Source of the DNA: Welwitschia mirabilis
Taxonomy: Eukaryota > Gnetophyta > Gnetopsida > Welwitschiales
Reading direction: 5' to 3'
Length of the DNA: 64,000 bases
Assembly (NCBI GenBank): GCA_051453625.1
Contig: JBOZIK010000001.1
Location: 204,748,774 to 204,812,773, forward strand
Numbering within the stretch: position 1 is the stretch's first letter; every line of letters starts with the position of its first letter. A model generated the notes under the pieces. It worked only from the letters and a program-made list of their open reading frames with translations, searched no databases and was not told the DNA's origin. Made by a program: the position numbers and the translations under genes. Of the stretch, positions 12,546 to 24,947 are shown piece by piece.

Positions 12546-13300
12546 TTTTACTTCTTGTTTTACTAAGTCTTATTAGGCTTCTTATTTTGATGTTTTTATA
12601 GAACCTTATCATAATGTAATTTATTTTGAGAGTGAAATTTATTAGTAAATTATTTTTTTAATAAGGAGAAATATGAGAATGAAAAAAATTACATGTAGTA
12701 TCAAATGAAGAAGATTTTGTGAAGTTAAGCTAAGATTCAATGAAAATGAAACCCTCACTAAGCATATCAAAATTTGTATTATTTAGTTACTTACTACCAT
12801 GTAGGGATATAATATAATCATATAAATAGAATACTTCTAAATAATAACTAATTAAGTTAACATAATAAATCCAAACTTTATTTTTATAAATCAATATCTA
12901 CTACCTTTGGCTTTATCTCTTATAGTTGTATTTCTCATAATGTAAAATTTTTATGTGAGTTATGAAATTATGAAGCTCTAAATCATTTTTGGATTGGATT
13001 ATGTTCCTTAAATTATAAAATTTAGTATAGTTTATTTTGGTGTAATTAATAAAATTTTTGTATTAATAAGTAAAAATGTTTCATGTAATCTCTATCAATT
13101 TTTCATCAATATCTTGCAAAAAGAACTTGATTAATTAGATCCTATATAGGGGTATGAGTATGCACCAAAAATCCTTCTCATAACCAAATATTCACATAGT
13201 TTATATAAAGTTCTCATGCCAAACCTTTCATAATTGATCATCGTAAAGAGTAACTCTAATGTTGTCCATAATTCTAATGGTGAGAATGGATGTAACACAC
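12546..13300 (-). pseudogene. Probable copia gag relic
   Basis: By position this should encode the gag protein of the copia element on the minus strand. The translation is broken by many stops, and only the lysine/arginine-rich tail just upstream of the zinc knuckle is suggestive. Assigned mainly by context. Confidence 0.35.
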
Positions 13301-15496
13301 CCTAACAAATACTAAAACTTACCCCTTGAAGATGATGTCATGCTAAAAAAGTATGAGTACTAGAAGAAAGTTAACTAGCTCTGAGGTAAAGTTAAGAATC
13401 AAAGGAATCTTTCTTACATCCACAATTGAAAGTGATTTATCCATTACATATGAAAATATGGTTAAACTCCACATATAAGAAAAGAGAAGAAAAAGATGGT
13501 ATAGTTACAAGAAAAGAGACCTTGCTCTCATTCATAATTTCAAGTGATCTAACCAAGACAAAATATAATGAAAGTGAAGAGACAAAAAATGTCATTATGG
13601 ATAGGTATATCACAATGAAAGAAACTCAAGTCCAAAAATTAAGTAATATATCCAAACCACAAAATATAACCCAAAAAAACCCTTAACTAGCAAGAACCTA
13701 TGTGCATGAGAAAGAAAACAACAATACTTAATTTAAATTTCTTTAATGTAAGTGAGGTAGATTTTAACACAAGAGGTATAAATTGATTATTAAGTGATAA
13801 AAATGCTAAAATTAATTAATTTTAGAGTGTACTCCTAAATCTAGATAGTGATCACATCCTTTATAAAGATAATACCCTTATCTCCTAAGGAAGTAAAAAG
13901 ATAAAATATGAATCACATTAGTGATATGTCTAAGTCATTAGCTAGTTTTGATTACATTAGCTATAAACCTGTCTTAAGAAAGAGCATCATGTAATGTTGA
14001 CAATCTATTTATATCCTAAACTTAGTAAATTTTAAATTTTATTAAACATGTGTCCCTAAGTAATGAAATTCAAGTAGATCCTACAACTATTCCTTTAGAC
14101 TTCATTTAATATACCCTCAGTTACCAATGCATACATGGTAACCTAGATGTTAGTGTAGCTGAGACATTTCTATTTAAGAGAGACATGACTTTTTGTATGA
14201 CTCAAACTTTATAGTTATAATAGTTAATACTACATAATAAGCTTTAAAAGATAATATAAATCCTAACATAGATCTCTATCTGCATAAGGCTCCCTGTGTC
14301 GTTCACCAGCTGAAACATATTATTAGTAAAAATCATTAAGTCTTCAATGAGGTGAAAAGCAATTTTCCTTTTTATTACCTAACTTACAAAAGTTTAATAA
14401 AATTATTAAGTATGAGAAAAAATAAAAAGACCAATAAATAATAAAAAGATTGATAGTAGTATAATTAAGATAAGTATCTAATTTATCTTAATCTATCTAA
14501 ATCACAAAAATAGTTTAAGGTAAAAGAAAATATCAAGTTAATAATTCTTACTCTATATCCCGACTTAACTTGATGAGAGAGATTTAGCATACAATATTAA
14601 AAAATACTAAAAAATTTGTAAAAACTCAAAGATAATGAAAAAAAAGAGCTCAAAAATTAAGGAAAAAGATAAAAAATTAAATCAAGGTATATTACTCTAC
14701 ATCTCAGCTTGATTTGATGATAAAAGTTGAGTTTTGGATTTATAAATTTTAGACAAATACTTGAAAAAGCTCAAAAAATAACTTCAAAAGATTAAAAACA
14801 AAGAAATGCACAAACCTATTCATGTGCATAAAAGAGAGCTAAAAGCTAGATATTTACTAGCTAAAGTGCATGTGCATAGAACTAGACAGTGGCTAAATAA
14901 TGATAAACATAAGACACATATATGCATAAAAAAAACCATAGCTCAAAAATGATGCATGTGCACACTTCAAGAACTAAAAAATTCAAAAAAAAAAAATGTC
15001 TCTTCAAGGATTATAACCTATAATATTTAAGATTCCAAAAAAACTTATTTGCTCTTGAACTAGGACATAAATCTATGAAAAAAGATCATAGCATTAAAAT
15101 AAGGTTTTATAGTCTATCAATGGCTAGTAATAGCAACATAAACAGTAGAAGTGTAGCCGCAACATGGTAAGAGTAGTAGACTATAGTGTAATAGTTGTGA
15201 TGAAGATTAGGCAGAACTAGACCACGTCAGCATTGGTAATAGACATGTAAGCAAAAAAACCATGTGATAGCAATAGGGTACATTACAATGGTAGCCCAGA
15301 TAAAAGCAAGTGTACAAATTGGTACAGGCTTGAGTGATAACTCTAGTGAAGAAGGACTAGCTGCATGTGAAAAACTAGGTATAGTATCTCTAAGAGCCTA
15401 ATGGATGTAATGGGAAAGAGTATTGAATAAGTAAAAGTAAGTGAACCAAAGGCATCATCATCAATAAGAAATAATAATGAACTCATAATAGTGAAT
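13301..15496. other. Unassigned stretch inside the B1 element
   Basis: About 2.2 kb between the copia relic and the B2 LTR. An 86-codon ORF at 13426-13686 has no recognisable motif. A two-copy imperfect tandem repeat of about 142 bp, with a CTCTAnATCnCnrCTTrAyTTGATG block, begins near 14548 and 14690. Repeated CATGTGCAT words occur at 14820-14970. 15110-15340 is somewhat less AT-rich. Origin unknown; part may be B1 internal sequence. Confidence 0.45.
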
Positions 15497-16704
15497 TCAT
15501 AACATGTAAAAAATGACATCAATATCAAGTGTTTTAGTTCAGTTTATTATAAATGAAAACATTAACTTAATTATGTTAATCATAAAATATGTCTTCTTTT
15601 ATTTTTAAATAAAACTTAAATTTATTATTTTATCCATAATATTATTCTTTTCTCCATAATAGTTGCAAATCTTTAGCTACGTTTTAGAACAAATCTTAAA
15701 AGATGGACATAATTTCAGTTAAAATAATGATGAAAATGGAGATTTAAGATAATAACACATAGTAATAACATTAGAAGACATGAGGTAGAGGCATGTAGAG
15801 CTGGCACTGGAGACATGTGGTAATACCACTAGTTGGTAGAGGAATTTGGCTCCGAAAGCCATATGTTAGACATAGTATAATAAAGATTTCATTTAATGCT
15901 ACATAACAACCTCCATTAAATACTATAGGAAAGAATCTTATCTACCTAATTCTAAGAAATGAAGATTCTACCTAATGCTATATAACAAAGTCCACTCACC
16001 TCATCTACTATTATAAGCCAAAGGGTCTTAATTACCTTAATCCTACCCTCACCTATATAAGAATCTTAAGCCCTCATTTACAAAAATATTTTATGTTAGA
16101 TAAATTAGTAAAATGTTTAGGATGTTAAGTTTACCTAACTTTTTGATAACTCTCCTTGGGACTAAGCTTATTTTGAGGATAGCTTAAGGAGTTCATATTA
16201 GCCTTCTTCTTCTAGTGATGTAATGTACATTTTTTTTGGCATTAATAGAAATAGTTATTTTCTTTGAATTTTAAGTAGTTTAAGTCCTTACTTTCCATAC
16301 TTATTTAAGGCTTATGAATAACTAAGTAACTTTTGAATTCACCAATCATCATATGATGAATGAGATTATGTCATCATAAATTAAGCCATCATGAATTGAT
16401 AGTTTAAGTATGTTGTAGAAAAGTATAATATATCATTAGAATGAAGGATGAATAAAGGATAAATCAAGTTAAATGTTAGATCTTATTCCTTTTCTTATGT
16501 TACTAATCAAAGATCATCAAAATCTCAACTTATGATTTTTACTTGTTTTGATTTTTTAATTATAAGTTTAAAATAATTATGTTACTTTTGTTAAGTTTAC
16601 CTCAAATATTCCAATGAAAGAATAATATTAAGTCTTCACTTAGTTTATTTAATGTTTGTAACTTTTACTTTAATGAATAATATTAAATCATAGTGAATAA
16701 ACTT
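15497..16704 (+). repeat. Family B2 LTR (5' type)
   Basis: LTR of about 1.2 kb. It is collinear with the reverse complements of 20705-21996 and 40902-42257: near the start ACATGTAAAAAATGACAT, then TTTTCTCCATAATA, GACATGAGGT and TGAATGAGATTATG. It is followed directly by a tRNA-Asp-type primer site, so it is not a simple solo LTR. The upstream flank is unrelated to family B internal sequence. The partner 3' LTR is not certain. Confidence 0.7.
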
Positions 16705-16722
16705 TGGTATCATTGCTAGGAA
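16705..16722 (+). other. Primer binding site, tRNA-Asp type (family B2)
   Basis: TGGTATCATTGCTAGGAA differs from TGGCGCCGTTGCCGGGGA, the complement of the plant tRNA-Asp 3' end, only by transitions. It lies directly after the B2 LTR. Confidence 0.78.
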
Positions 16723-18916
16723 TATTGACATAGTAGCTTTTCACAAGTTGCATAATGTTCTTTACTTGTAATTTTTTAGTTAGTTTTTATTTTTTGAGTG
16801 GTTGGTACTAGATCATTTCTAGTGAAACCTGAATTAATCCTTTTTTCCCTTTTGATTGTTCATTTTCTTTTCTTTATAGTGGTTGGTACTGGCCCTTTTT
16901 TAGTAAAACCTAAAATAGTTTTATTTTTTAGTTTTATTTTAGATTCATTTTAATACTAAAAGTTATATCTATATCTATATCTCATCCCAAAAAAATGCCC
17001 TTATGATACCAAATCCCAAAGTAAAACTAATTCATAAAATATCAAGGATGTTTTTTCTCATAAATAGCTATAACCATTACTTCCCATTCAAATCCTTGCA
17101 CACACCCACTCTAGTTTTTTGTTCATCTCATTAAGGGCACAAACTATCTATCATTTTCATTCATTCATGAATTCTTAAGATTTGATAATCCTGATTAATG
17201 GCCTATAATAAAAAAAAATCATTACTAAGTAATCACCTTATCTTTACTAATTATGTAGAATTTAATTTTAGTTGAAATTTTTAAAAAACTTTTTACTTAT
17301 TTTTGAGTTATCTTACTAATGTTAGTATCAGTTAAGATCTTCAAATTTAGAAAATGTGGCTGAAATAGTTGGAATATGCCTTTATATTATGTTTTATGTT
17401 TTATGTTTTTAAGTATTTTATGAAAATAATATTTTCCTTGATTAAGGTAATGATTTAATGGCCTCTTTCATGCATAAAAAGATATTGAATATGAGAAGTA
17501 GAAATCAAAATAAATAAAATATCTCTTTTCTAAAAGTATAATATAATTTAATTAATTAAATTGGATTTAGTAACTGCATTGGGGCTACTAGAAATGTAGC
17601 ACTGACTTCTCCATAAAATAACATACATAATTTTATTAGAATAAGATGTCATAATACTAGATGCTTGAGTTGATCTAAATTCTTAAAACAAGAAATATAT
17701 CTAACTATAGAATAGGTAAATTTTAAAAAGAAAATATGGGATTTGGAGATACTTATATGATTTATTGTTTTAACTTGATAAGTTGAAAATTTGCTTAACT
17801 AATTTTTAGATTTTTATAATTTTACTTAGAGGATATCTTATTTGTTTGGCATTGTAATCCATTTAAGCTAAAAGAAAATTTGAAAAGTTTTTAATAAATA
17901 TGGATACTAAATTAGGTCTTCTAACTATTAGTTTTGTGATTAATAAGGTTTACATCAGACTATGTATCTAATTTCACTAAATTGCATTTTTAGCCATGAT
18001 AATCTATGAGATAAAATACAATTGAAAAATACAACTATATTTCTCTTGTAAAAACTTGTCATTCCTTAATCCTTACTACAACTCATCTTGATTATTGATA
18101 ATCTTAAATGATTTAATAGTTATATTTTGTTACTACACCTATAAAAACCCCTTATTTCTCCTTATCTCTTTACAAATCCCACAAGTTTATTGCCTTCCAA
18201 TACTATAAATAAACCTCAATCTATTGTTTAGCTATTGTTCCTTTTTTATACTAGCAATACCACCTATCATAATTAGCATTGTTGCCATTGTTGTGATTCA
18301 TGCACCTTTCTTCTTTACATAGTCCTCTTACATGTTTTTTAAATATTTTAAAATAGGTATCACAAAAACATAAGATGTGGATGGAGAAACTATGGGAAAA
18401 AATAAAATCTAATAGAAGCTAAAGAAAATAGATAAAAAGTAAAATATTTAGTTCTTGTATAAGATCATTTGATTAAAAATTACATTTTATTGAATGCATT
18501 GTAGTGTGTTTTATTATAGTGTTTTCAAGTGTATTATAATAAATATTTACATACTAGTTTTAAAGTTTTTCCATTGTAATTATTTTTTAAACTTTTAAAG
18601 TACTTACATTGGAGCAACATTATAGCCTATACTATAAAAATCCATGTAATGTAAATTATCTTGTTAACTTATTTTCAAAATAATTATTTTAAATTTTTCT
18701 ATCTTTTTAACTTTGAGGGTAAAGTATAGTTTTGATTAAAGGGTGTGTTATCCATTTTTTTATAGAATGTCTTTGAATTTGATACCTTACTTATCAAAAA
18801 TTGATGAAAATTTTTTAAAATATTATATCATTTCTATACTTGAGTATTTTACTTAGATAATTTTTCCATGTTAATAATTTTTGCTAAAAAACTAGTAAAA
18901 GTCCAATTAGGGGGTA
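16723..18916 (+). mobile_element. Family B internal region without recognisable pol
   Basis: It starts with the B leader: two GGTTGGTACT..TAGTGAAACC units at 16797-16840 and 16878-16914. It ends with about 300 bp (18600-18916) that are homologous to the reverse complement of 21997-22300, i.e. the sequence just upstream of another B 3' LTR. The final AATTAGGGGGTA before 18917 is a candidate polypurine tract. No gag or pol motif is visible in any frame, so this is either a deletion derivative or a non-autonomous family. Confidence 0.55.
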
Positions 18917-20335
18917 TGTTTACATGCAAACATTGACTTTTCGACTAGGTATATTTCATCAATATGGCATAGGAAAAGATACTAAAATAGCTATTTTAAG
19001 ATAAAAATTATGTCTTCTACTCTTTTTATCATGAATTATAAATTATAAGATTTCTGTAACATTTTAAAGATAATTTCTATCTTCTAGAGAACATATTATA
19101 AAATGAACAAATGTTAGTATAAAACATTAACATTACTATATAAGTAATTTGTTCCACCAGCCTTTTAATGAAAAATGATTTCATTCTTATGTTTTGACAT
19201 CTTTATTTAAAAAAACTACATTTCACTTATGAGCCTAGTCAGATGTTAAATCAAAATTAACCTTTGATAACATGTGATGGATACATAAGATAACATGTCA
19301 CAATGACATGTGGTAGTAATGAAAATAATGATGAGGAAAAAACATTGCCTAGCATCTAGTGGTAGTTGAATTATCATTCAAAGGACATGTCATCACCTCC
19401 TTTTTATAAGAAAACAAGAAATCCTCCATTAAGGTTACATGATAATTTTTATAATCTCCTCCTAATATAACTACCTAAAATTGTAACTACTCTTATGTAG
19501 CTACCACTAACCACTACATGGAAAAGATTTTCAAAACTTTCTTCATCTATGATAAGGCATTGAGCTTTCATTAAGAATAATCTTTAATTAATAAAACATG
19601 ATGGGAAGACTTAGAGCATCATGATATTATGGCTTTTTAAGCAGCTTAATTAGGAGTGGATCTATTCTAAGGCTATTTTAAGAAGTCCATTTTAGTTCAT
19701 CTACTTTTGTTAATGTAATGTATTTTCTGAATTAATGCAAGAATAAGTTATTCATTTTACGATTTCTAGTGTATGTTATCATGATTAGGTGAAATCATTT
19801 TTTGTATTTAATATTATAGAAGTTGTTTATTCTTTAATTTTTTTGTGCATTTTAACATGATATGTCTAATCCTTAGATGGGACTACATCATTAAGGTCAT
19901 TTAAACTAAGTAAATTTTCTAAAGTTAAATTTTCAGTAGTATTCACTATTATGTTATAAATCTTAAGTACTATTGTTAAAAAACTAATCTAAATATTGAA
20001 TTTACCAAGATTCACATGGTGAATGGAATTATGTTACCATGCCTAGGATATTATAGCTTTATGATTTAAAGCTTATGTTTTAGAAATTACAAGAAAATAG
20101 TTAGAATGAAGGTGGTTTACTAGGCAAGCCAAGATAGGCTTTTGGAGCATGTTGACTTCTTAATGTCTCTAATTAAATTTATCAAATTCTTGAACTTGAT
20201 TTTATTTTTTGTTTAATTTTTATTGCAATAAAATTATTATGTTGCTTTAATCAAGTTTATCACAAATATCCCTATGGAAGAATGACATTAGATCCTTACC
20301 TATTAAAATTTGTCTTTATGCTATAATGTCTAGTT
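18917..20335 (+). repeat. Family B1 3' LTR
   Basis: LTR of about 1.42 kb starting TGTTTACATGCAAACATTGAC. It is collinear with 5323-6794. It is preceded by B internal sequence and a GGGGG-containing candidate polypurine tract, and no primer site follows it; both fit a 3' LTR. The right end is only approximate, and I could not find a target-site duplication matching TTTCT upstream of 5323. Confidence 0.68.
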
Positions 20336-20704
20336 CTTAAGTGAGCACTACTATATATCACTATAAAGACATCATGTAGGATCTAAACCAATTAGAGCAT
20401 GAAATCATCATTCACTTAGTAGTGAAGTAGGTAAACATTAAAAATGTAAAATACTTCTTATATAATAGGTTCAACATCCCTACTGAGAATGGAATATTGT
20501 ATCTTGATGGAGGCATAAGGAAGAAAAACATAGAATTTTTTAGAGCATTGACCACGAAAGAGATTGATCCTAACGTAGCAACATTGGCTTTAGAAAAAAA
20601 TCTCTTAATTCATGTTCTATCCTCATAATTCATGTAGCTTTTAATATTTACCCCATTATGGATGTGGATAACCTAATGAACTTTTATATTAGATTAGTTC
20701 TAAC
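20336..20704. other. Short unassigned stretch between two family B elements
   Basis: About 370 bp between the plus-strand B1 3' LTR and the minus-strand B2 3' LTR. A partly open plus-strand frame with few stops runs through 20480-20620, but I recognise nothing in it. Confidence 0.4.
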
Positions 20705-21996
20705 ATTGTTCTTTATTTGAGTATAATGAATCGAAATTAAATTAGGTAAATACCTAATATCATTCTCTTCATAGGGATAATTAGGATGGTTTACATAATT
20801 TTCATAGGTCTTCCTTAATTACAAGTTATAATAAAAAAGAAAGAGATAAAAAGGGTTGAAAACATTATTTTGAAACTTCATTGAAAACATAGAGAAGAAA
20901 AAAAGCTCCACTTTCTTATCTAACTTATCCAATAGCAATTCTTCACTCTAATGATATTATACTTAAAACATACTTCAAACTATCAAGTAATAATGGCTTG
21001 AATCATGGTTACATAATTTCATTCACCATATAAAAGTTGATAAACTTAATAGCCACTTCATTCTTCACATCCTCAAAATAAGAATGGAAAGTAAAAATCT
21101 TAAGTAATTAAAATCCATTAAATTAAGAATACTTAGATCAAATAATTATAGAATTAATTCAAATGATAATGAAAAGAAATATTAATAATGCTACTTAAGC
21201 ATTAAAGGTACGAATTAATTTATAAATTAAAACCAAAAAAAGACAACTATTATGTATTAAATCAAAAAGGAATATTACATCAAAAGAAGAAGAAAATCAA
21301 ATAAAAATCTTCAGGCTATACTTTGAACAAGCCCACTCCTAAAGAAAGTGATTAGAAGGTCATGTTAGCTTAATGCTTTAAAAGTTCTATTGCTTTACAA
21401 AATAAAGAAAGTTTACAAATGATGGATCAAGGGCCTTTTATAGGTGAGGATAGCATTGATGTGATTAAGAGAATTTGGCTTGTAATATTAGTAGAATCTT
21501 CATCTTTTAGTACTTCATAGATAAGATTCTATCATGTAGTATAGCACTGGATAAAATATCCATCATTTAGTATTTGGTAGAGCTTTTCTTATAGAATTTG
21601 ATGGGGATTATCATATAGTATTAGATGGAACCTTTTTTATAAGGAGTTTAAACTATGGTTGTTGAAGCTAGATTCATTTATCAACTAATGCTATTATCAC
21701 ATCTCTTTAATGGCATCTTCACATGCCTCTTCCACATGTCTTCCAATTACTATTACATGTCATCACCTCATGTCTCCATTACTAGTATTATTTTATGTGG
21801 AATTGTATCCATCTTCTGCATGTATTTCAAAATGTGGCCAAAGATATGCAATTATTATGGAGAAAAGTGTAAAATTAAACTTTGTTTAAAAAATAATATA
21901 AAACATATTTTATTTTAAAATAGTTAAATGAATATTTTAATTATAATAAATCATCCTGAAAACCTTGATATAAATGTCAATTTTTACATATTAACA
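20705..21996 (-). repeat. Family B2 3' LTR (minus strand)
   Basis: The LTR of about 1.29 kb starts at 21996 on the minus strand with TGTTAATATGTAAAAATTGAC. It is collinear with 42257-40902. The 87-codon plus-strand ORF at 21655-21918 lies inside it and is fortuitous. It contains a run of loosely repeated 40-60-bp units (ATTAGnTAGAATCTTCATC-like) at about 21480-21640, also present at 41690-41890. Confidence 0.78.
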
Positions 21997-24942
21997 CAAC
22001 TTCTAATTAGACATTTATTAGACTCTTAGCAAAAACTTAATAATGGGATGATCAACATGGAAAGCCTATCTAAGAGAAAACAATAAGTGTGATAAATGAT
22101 ATATATTTTTGAAAACTCTTATGACCAATTTATAAAATCAAGGCATTTTAAAAATTCTATGAAAAATGATGTGAAAAATAGATGGCATACATCCTAATCA
22201 AAACTAAAATTTATCCTCAAATCCTTATGATAGACAGTGATAATGCTTTTAATAACATATCCTTAGAAAAATCTTGACAAGTTTTTTTAGTAAAATAAAA
22301 AATGCAAAGCAATACTACTAAACTACAAAAACAAAAATCTATCTAATGTGATATGGAAATCTTTTATTTATTTATGAAAATGCTAAGTTAAAGATTAATC
22401 CATAAAAATACTTGATAATTTATGATATTATTTCTCATGAATTTGGGATGAAGTAGAATGGATTATGGAGATGAAAGATGAAAATATGAAAAAGAACTTA
22501 ACCATAAAATCAATGAATAAAGGAGATAACCTACCTAAATTAATAGTCTTCATTTTATTTTTATTATTTTTTAACTTATATGAATTCAATAAATTAATAA
22601 TAAGTGTATTATTAACTAAATAACTTATATGAATTCAATAAATCATAGTAAATCTTAAGTTAATAACAATAAAACTTAAAAGACCTTTAATTCCAACCTT
22701 CTTCTTTTTTTTCCCTACTAGTAGTTATGTCCTTTTTAACCTTTTAATCATATTAAACATTCATTATTATGACATTTCTTTCCATAGATTTAAGCATTAT
22801 GTATTATAAAGAAATCATTATTGCATTGCTAGTGAGAATTTATTTCTCTAATATAGTTGATTTTGTCATAATTAGATCACTAGAGTTACATTACCAGTGA
22901 GCATATATTATCTGAATGTAATCAACTAAACCAAATTAAGTAATTAATGAGATGTGAATTTAAAGAAGAGATATTATTTTTATTTTTATTCTTCTTCTCA
23001 TAATCATTTTTATGCATTTAAGAGGGGGCATTACCTCATTAGCCTAATTAAGAGGAATCCTATCCCCATCAAAAGCTCTAAATATAATGAATATAATATG
23101 AAGGTAGAGGTTAGCTTTTTCAACCATGTTTTACCAAAATCAAAGGTCTTAAGTAAACATGAATTTTAACAATCAAACTCAAAATACACATAACATTTTC
23201 TTAAAATCCCATAACTGCACTTCCTTATAACCATTACTTAAAATGATAGCAAGATCACATATTATTGATTTTTATTAGAGGCCATTAACTTGGATCTATA
23301 ACTCTTTTAAATACATTAGTGAATGACTAGGGTGGATGATAAGTGAGTTCATGACATAGTACAAAAGTGAAACAGGTGGATGTTGATGTTTAAAGAAATA
23401 GTAATTTATTCTACGCTAATGGTGATATTTAGAGTTTCCTAAATGAAAAGGTTTAAGGTGATGATTTTAGAAGAGGTAGTGCTTGGGTAGTTTTAAGAAA
23501 TAGAGTTCATCAAGAAAAAATGTATTTAATGTTTTTAACCTAATTCTAATCTAAAAGAAAATCTAATTTAAAAGAAAATCTAATCTAAAAGTATAGAATA
23601 AAACTAAAAATTGTAAAAGGGGTATTTCAAGATGATGGGTGAAAAGTATCTTAACAATATAGAGGAAAAGATTGAATGATTTAAAATTTTATGAAGAATT
23701 TTAAGCTAAGAAAATATTCATGTATATTTTTATGCAAGAGTTGATAAAATTATAGATAACATTAGTACAAGAAAAAGGGTCTATTTCTTTAAAATAAAAA
23801 ATAGTCCATCCAAAGGTTTTTTTTATGTTTATTCAATAACTCATATAAGACATATTTTTAAGAGGAAGATAAAGATGACTTAAAAATCACTTAAAAATGT
23901 AAATATTTATTATAATAATCATGTGCAAGGTCTTTAAAAGATGGTTTCAATTATAAAGAAATCTCATCTTCTTCTTTAAGACATGTATCTTACTTAGAAG
24001 ATAAATATAAGGACACGATGGTTGGTACATGGGGTTCTTAAAAAAGGTTGAGGATTTATCATAAGATGGATCATATGTGGGTTCTTTACTAATGTTATTT
24101 TCTTTATTAATATTACAAGGAGATTCCTCCTCATTAGGTTTATTAAGTTATAATGATTGTAATTTAATGTTCCTCTTATTAATGTTACTTAATGAATCAT
24201 TCTTTATTATGTTACTCTCTAAGATATAGCCTTTTTCAAATCATTTTTCATCTTTTAATGATTGCTCATTACATGACATGTTTAATGTTTCTCTCAAGGT
24301 ATATCTTTCTTGCATATAATTCTTTACTATCTAATGAATTTTTAAATTTAATGTTTTCATAGGTTTTCTCATTAATTTATTTTTTATTTCTAAAGGATAT
24401 TGCTTGAGTATCATTAATTACACTTTCTTTAATCCTTTTAAAGTTTTTAATACTCTTAGATTTGTGGAATATAGAAAGGTCTTTCTTCTATTAGTTAAGA
24501 ATACCAATGATTTGAGCACTAGTCTTGGTTACCTACTAGAGATATTTCTCAGATTTTTCCATGATTTTATTAGCAATTTTTTTAAGATAATATGAATAAG
24601 ATTGATGCATATTAAAAGATATTTGGGTATCACCCTTTAAGAATCTCTATAGTATATCTTCTAAGAAATGTAATAAGGTTTGTTAAATATAAGAACAAGG
24701 ATACTATTAGTTANNNNNNNNNNNNNNNNNNNNNNNNNNNNNNNNNNNNNNNNNNNNNNNNNNNNNNNNNNNNNNNNNNNNNNNNNNNNNNNNNNNNNNN
24801 NNNNNNNNNNNNNGTTAAATATAAGAAAAAGGATACTATTAGTTAAATGCTAAAGAATATAAAGATGAGAAGTATTCATGTTGCATAAACATTTATTGGT
24901 ATTCAAGGTTAAGTTGGGTTTAGATTTACATAAATTTTCTGA
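21997..24942 (-). mobile_element. 3' internal part of the B2 element
   Basis: The first 300 bp (21997-22300) are homologous, reversed, to 18600-18916, confirming that this is B internal sequence next to a 3' LTR. The remainder shows no protein motif in any frame. Short ORFs at 22954-23169 and 24404-24595 look fortuitous. It includes a 100-base gap at 24714-24813 with duplicated flanks. Confidence 0.5.
24714..24813. other. Assembly gap with duplicated flanks
   Basis: 100 undetermined bases. About 33 bases ending at 24713 recur immediately after the gap at 24814-24846 with one difference. The two contig ends therefore overlap, and the true gap is probably zero or negative. Confidence 0.95.
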
Positions 24943-24947
24943 ATGTT

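Larger units (their letters stand above)
7610..13300 (-). mobile_element. Decayed Ty1/copia element
   Basis: Minus-strand copia element identified by domain order: zinc-knuckle relic, protease, integrase, RT start, then an LTR-like region, reading from high to low coordinates. It is broken by a 632-base gap, a 100-base gap and a nested family A solo LTR. It lies inside the family B1 element, since B1 leader lies on its left. The upstream limit is uncertain; no 5' LTR could be recognised near 13.3-14.3 kb. Confidence 0.75.

Noticed and set aside
13426-13686. 86-codon Lys/Glu-rich ORF as a possible host gene fragment
   Set aside because: No motif, no splice or gene context, surrounded by decayed copia sequence; A-rich DNA gives Lys/Glu-rich frames by chance.
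5318-20340. Target-site duplication for the B1 element (TTTCT before 5323)
   Set aside because: No matching pentamer at the uncertain right end near 20335; not claimed.
21655-21918. 87-codon plus-strand ORF
   Set aside because: Lies inside the B2 LTR in antisense; the homologous LTR at 40902-42257 does not keep it open.
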